Assembly (NCBI GenBank): GCA_025594325.1 | Contig: JANHCV010000001.1 | Coordinates: 4,774,001-4,838,000, forward strand | Direction of reading: 5' to 3' | From: Blastocladiella emersonii ATCC 22665 | Taxonomy: Eukaryota > Blastocladiomycota > Blastocladiomycetes > Blastocladiales > Blastocladiaceae | Length of the DNA: 64,000 nucleotides | Part shown: one piece after another, positions 61,704 through 64,000 of the stretch | Layout: every line of letters begins with the position of its first letter | Position numbering within the stretch: position 1 is the first letter of the stretch | Translations under genes and position numbers: made by a program | Notes under the pieces: generated by a model | What the model saw: the letters and a program-made list of their open reading frames with translations, nothing else | Told to the model about the DNA's origin: nothing | Database searches by the model: none

Positions 61704-63623
61704 CTACGCCTTGGTCTCGGGCGGCGACGCGACCTTGGCCGTCGCGTCCGAGACGACCTTGACGGCGTCCTGTGCGCGTCGGCGGGCCTCGCCAGCGAGC
61801 GCCTGGAACGCGAGGAACAGGTCGACGCGGGACGTGGTCGGGTCCTCGGCGAGCTGCTGCGCCTGGCCGATGAGCAGCTCCATCTCGTCCGGGTACTGCG
61901 CGCGGACGACGGCCAGGATCTGCGCCTTGCACACGCTGGGCCACGCCGCGTCCTTGGGGTGCAGCGCGAGCTTGGCCGCGTACGCGGCGCCCAGCGTCTT
62001 GGGCGAGTCGCGCCGCGCCGGCCGCGTCCCGCGCGTGTACGGCAGACCGAAGAAGCGGTGCGCGTGCTCGTTGGCGTCCTCAGTGGCATCCCAGATGGCC
62101 GAGTCAAGTTTCGCCGCGCCGTACCCGCCCACGACGCCGCCCGCGAGCCCGCCCACCACGCCCGCGGCCAGGAGCACCCAGCCGGCCGGGTTGCTGACGA
62201 GCGCGAGCGTCGCGGCTGTCGTCGCGGCCGCAGCGACCACGCCGCCCGCGGTCCCGCCGAGCGCGGTCGCCGACCGCTTGCGGAACTCGATGACCGTGAT
62301 CTTGCCGCGGTGGAGGAGCGACAGGTCGTGGAGCATCATGAGCCCCGTGGTGACGGTGGCGACGCCGCTGGCCTCGAGCAGAGGCGAGAACTTGGTGAGC
62401 GTCGGTCCCCACAGCGAGCCCGCCAGGGCGTCGCCGTGCATGGCCGTGAACCCGCCGACGCCGCCAATCGCCGTCTTGGCCGCAATCGCCTCGGCCTTGT
62501 CGTACTGCGTGCGCCCGGGCGTCGCGTCCTTGAGCTCGGTCGCGAGTGCGAACACGAAGGTCCCGAGCGCCGCGGTCCCGACGGCGCCGACGACGTTGGG
62601 CCCGGCCGACGGGCCCGTGCTCCCGTTGTTGCGCTGCACAATCGACGTGAGCAGCTTGCGCACGTCCTCGGGGTCGACGGGCGACGAGATGTCGGACGTG
62701 TACAGCGCCGACGCCTGCATCGCGTCCTCGGCGCGCAGGTGCAGGCTCGCGTCGCGAGGTTTCGCCGACCGCCACTGCTGCAGCACCCACGCCGCTGCGT
62801 CCGCCGCCTCGGTGCCCTTGTGTGCGTCGTCGAGCCCGGCCTGCGACGCGGGGGTTTGAGCGGCGAACACGCTCGCGGCCGAGGCGCGGCGCTGCCACCA
62901 CTTGCTCAGCTTGTTGCGCACCGACCCAGACTCGGCGGTGGTGGCGCGCGCGTCCGCCTCGGCGACCACGCCCTCTTCGGCGAATGCGTGCAGGACCAGC
63001 GTTTCGCGGATCCGGTCCATGACCTCGTCGACGCCCACGTCGCGCGCCCACCGGTGCGCCACGCGCTGCCCGGGCCCGGCCTTGGCCTGGAACACGCGAC
63101 ACCGGCGCGTCTTCACCTCCTCCTTTTCATCATCGGCTGCCGCCGCCAGGTCCTCGGTCGGCAACGGAATCGCGGTGAACACGAGCCGCTCACCACCCAC
63201 CACGCCCGCCTCTTCAGCCGCCGGCGCGAGAATCACCTGCACCACGCGCCCGTCGCGCAGCTCGTCCTCCATGGCGAGCACGTGCGCCTCGAGGTTGCCC
63301 GCGGCCCGCGCCACCGTGTGGATGTGCACGTCGCCCAAATCGTGCGCGGCGGACGTCGACGTGAGCGGCGCCGTCGCCCACTCGGCGGGTAGGGCGTCGT
63401 GCTCGGCGGGGTTCGCCGGTGGTGGGGCGGAAGCGACCGACTCGAGGTGCTGGTGCAGGTACTCGAGCTCGCGGACTAGCTGCTCGACCTCGTGCATCGA
63501 GAACGGGTCGGCGGCGGTTTCGGGGGCCGGGGCAGGGGCGACGGACGCAGGTGGGGTCGCGGCGCGCGAGGTCGTCGGGGCCTCGGAGGCGTCGGTGGGG
63601 GTGGGGGCGGCTGTGGCCATCAT
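61704..63623 (-). CDS. Protein of unknown function with glycine-zipper-like membrane region
   Basis: Single exon, 639 residues from ATGATG at 63623. A Pro/Ala/Thr-rich start is followed by a helical segment (MHEVEQLVRELEYLHQHLES) and a mixed domain with VHIHTVARAAGNLEAHVLAM. Residues of about 430-500 contain Gly/Ala-spaced hydrophobic helices: ALGGTAGGVVAAAATTAATL and AAGVVGGLAGGVVGGYGAAK. These are preceded by HRGKITVIEFRKRSAT. Such GxxxG-rich pairs resemble glycine-zipper proteins that pack in membranes. The C-terminal 110 residues are helical and soluble-looking. It follows the previous Ala-rich gene in the same direction. Function unknown. Confidence 0.7.
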   Translation of the reverse strand: MMATAAPTPTDASEAPTTSRAATPPASVAPAPAPETAADPFSMHEVEQLVRELEYLHQHLESVASAPPPANPAEHDALPAEWATAPLTSTSAAHDLGDVHIHTVARAAGNLEAHVLAMEDELRDGRVVQVILAPAAEEAGVVGGERLVFTAIPLPTEDLAAAADDEKEEVKTRRCRVFQAKAGPGQRVAHRWARDVGVDEVMDRIRETLVLHAFAEEGVVAEADARATTAESGSVRNKLSKWWQRRASAASVFAAQTPASQAGLDDAHKGTEAADAAAWVLQQWRSAKPRDASLHLRAEDAMQASALYTSDISSPVDPEDVRKLLTSIVQRNNGSTGPSAGPNVVGAVGTAALGTFVFALATELKDATPGRTQYDKAEAIAAKTAIGGVGGFTAMHGDALAGSLWGPTLTKFSPLLEASGVATVTTGLMMLHDLSLLHRGKITVIEFRKRSATALGGTAGGVVAAAATTAATLALVSNPAGWVLLAAGVVGGLAGGVVGGYGAAKLDSAIWDATEDANEHAHRFFGLPYTRGTRPARRDSPKTLGAAYAAKLALHPKDAAWPSVCKAQILAVVRAQYPDEMELLIGQAQQLAEDPTTSRVDLFLAFQALAGEARRRAQDAVKVVSDATAKVASPPETKA

Positions 63624-63859
63624 GATGTCGTTCTTGATGCGTTGCAGGTTTACTAGGTTGCTGCAGATAGAGAATACATGTGCGTGCGGCCAGCGCAGTT
63701 TGATGAGGGAGAGAGCGAGGCCAGGGTTCTAGAACCCCTGGCGAGGCCATGCGTGCTGCCCGCGCCACCCTTGTCCACCCAACCCCGAGCCAAGTGCAAA
63801 GAAAAGTGCTCTATAGAAAATAAAATATACACACTGCCGCCCCCTTCCTACCCTCCCTA

Positions 63860-64000
63860 CTACCGCTTGAGGAACTGCTTGTTGAGCAGCTGGATGAGCC
63901 GGGGCACCGACAGCTGGATGTACTCGAGGTCGAGCGCCATGATGCCGTCGTGCTGCTTCTCGAGCAGGTCGTCGAGCCGGAGGTCCATTTCGAGGATCGG
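63860..64000 (-). CDS. C-terminal end of a gene running off the right edge
   Basis: The last 46 codons before a TAG (63862-63860) are visible: LEMDLRLDDLLEKQHDGIMA, then LDLEYIQLSVPRLIQLLNKQ. The codons are strongly GC3-biased like those of the neighbours, and the frame is open to the window edge, so it is very probably coding. It looks helical; too little is present to name it. Confidence 0.6.
   Translation of the reverse strand, partial: PILEMDLRLDDLLEKQHDGIMALDLEYIQLSVPRLIQLLNKQFLKR

Noticed and set aside
1-64000. CRISPR arrays, bacterial operons, phage or plasmid features
   Set aside because: None found; all genes show eukaryotic introns and promoters.

Overview
This is nuclear DNA of a GC-rich yeast-like fungus. 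Nearly every gene has short spliceosomal introns (about 45-80 nt, mostly GTACG or GTGCG donors and TAG acceptors). There are TATA promoters, a U2 snRNA gene and a Ty1/copia retrotransposon, and no bacterial operon features. Intron style and gene set suggest a basidiomycete, perhaps a tremellomycete, but species cannot be fixed from sequence alone. Exon joins below were done by hand from splice signals and reading frames.

Left part (1-28.6 kb) is ordinary gene-dense DNA. In order: the 3' end of a Pro/Ala-rich protein; a small disordered protein with a PAM2 motif; an M28 peptidase whose expected catalytic Glu is Lys; a protein of unknown function with a possible tubby-like fold; a single-domain voltage-gated cation channel with a CatSper-type T-x-D-x-W filter; homogentisate 1,2-dioxygenase; a 2170-residue coiled-coil protein that matches the ciliary protein CEP290 at its N-terminus, middle and C-terminus; ribosomal protein eS28; an UNC93-like transporter; a large unknown protein; gamma-glutamyl phosphate reductase (PRO2); and a secreted protein built of two kinds of tandem repeat.

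Middle part (28.7-51.3 kb) is accessory DNA. It holds a family of related F-box-like genes: three intact tandem copies, one broken copy, one copy cut by a retrotransposon, and one intact copy on the other strand. The copia element (38875-45116) has 255-bp LTRs, a perfect 5-bp target duplication and a half-tRNA-iMet primer site. Its decay is dominated by CpG transitions. A probable hAT-type remnant with a 26-bp minisatellite lies to its left. To its right are about 2.9 kb without a convincing gene, then a U2 snRNA gene and an R-SNARE.

Right part (51.6-64 kb) is on the minus strand: a cyclin, an ankyrin-repeat protein, a decayed gene plus a G-rich tract, two large alanine-rich proteins of unknown function, and the C-terminal end of another gene.

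The observation most worth following is a full-length CEP290 relative about 2.4 kb from a CatSper-like channel gene, in a genome whose closest relatives are thought to lack cilia.
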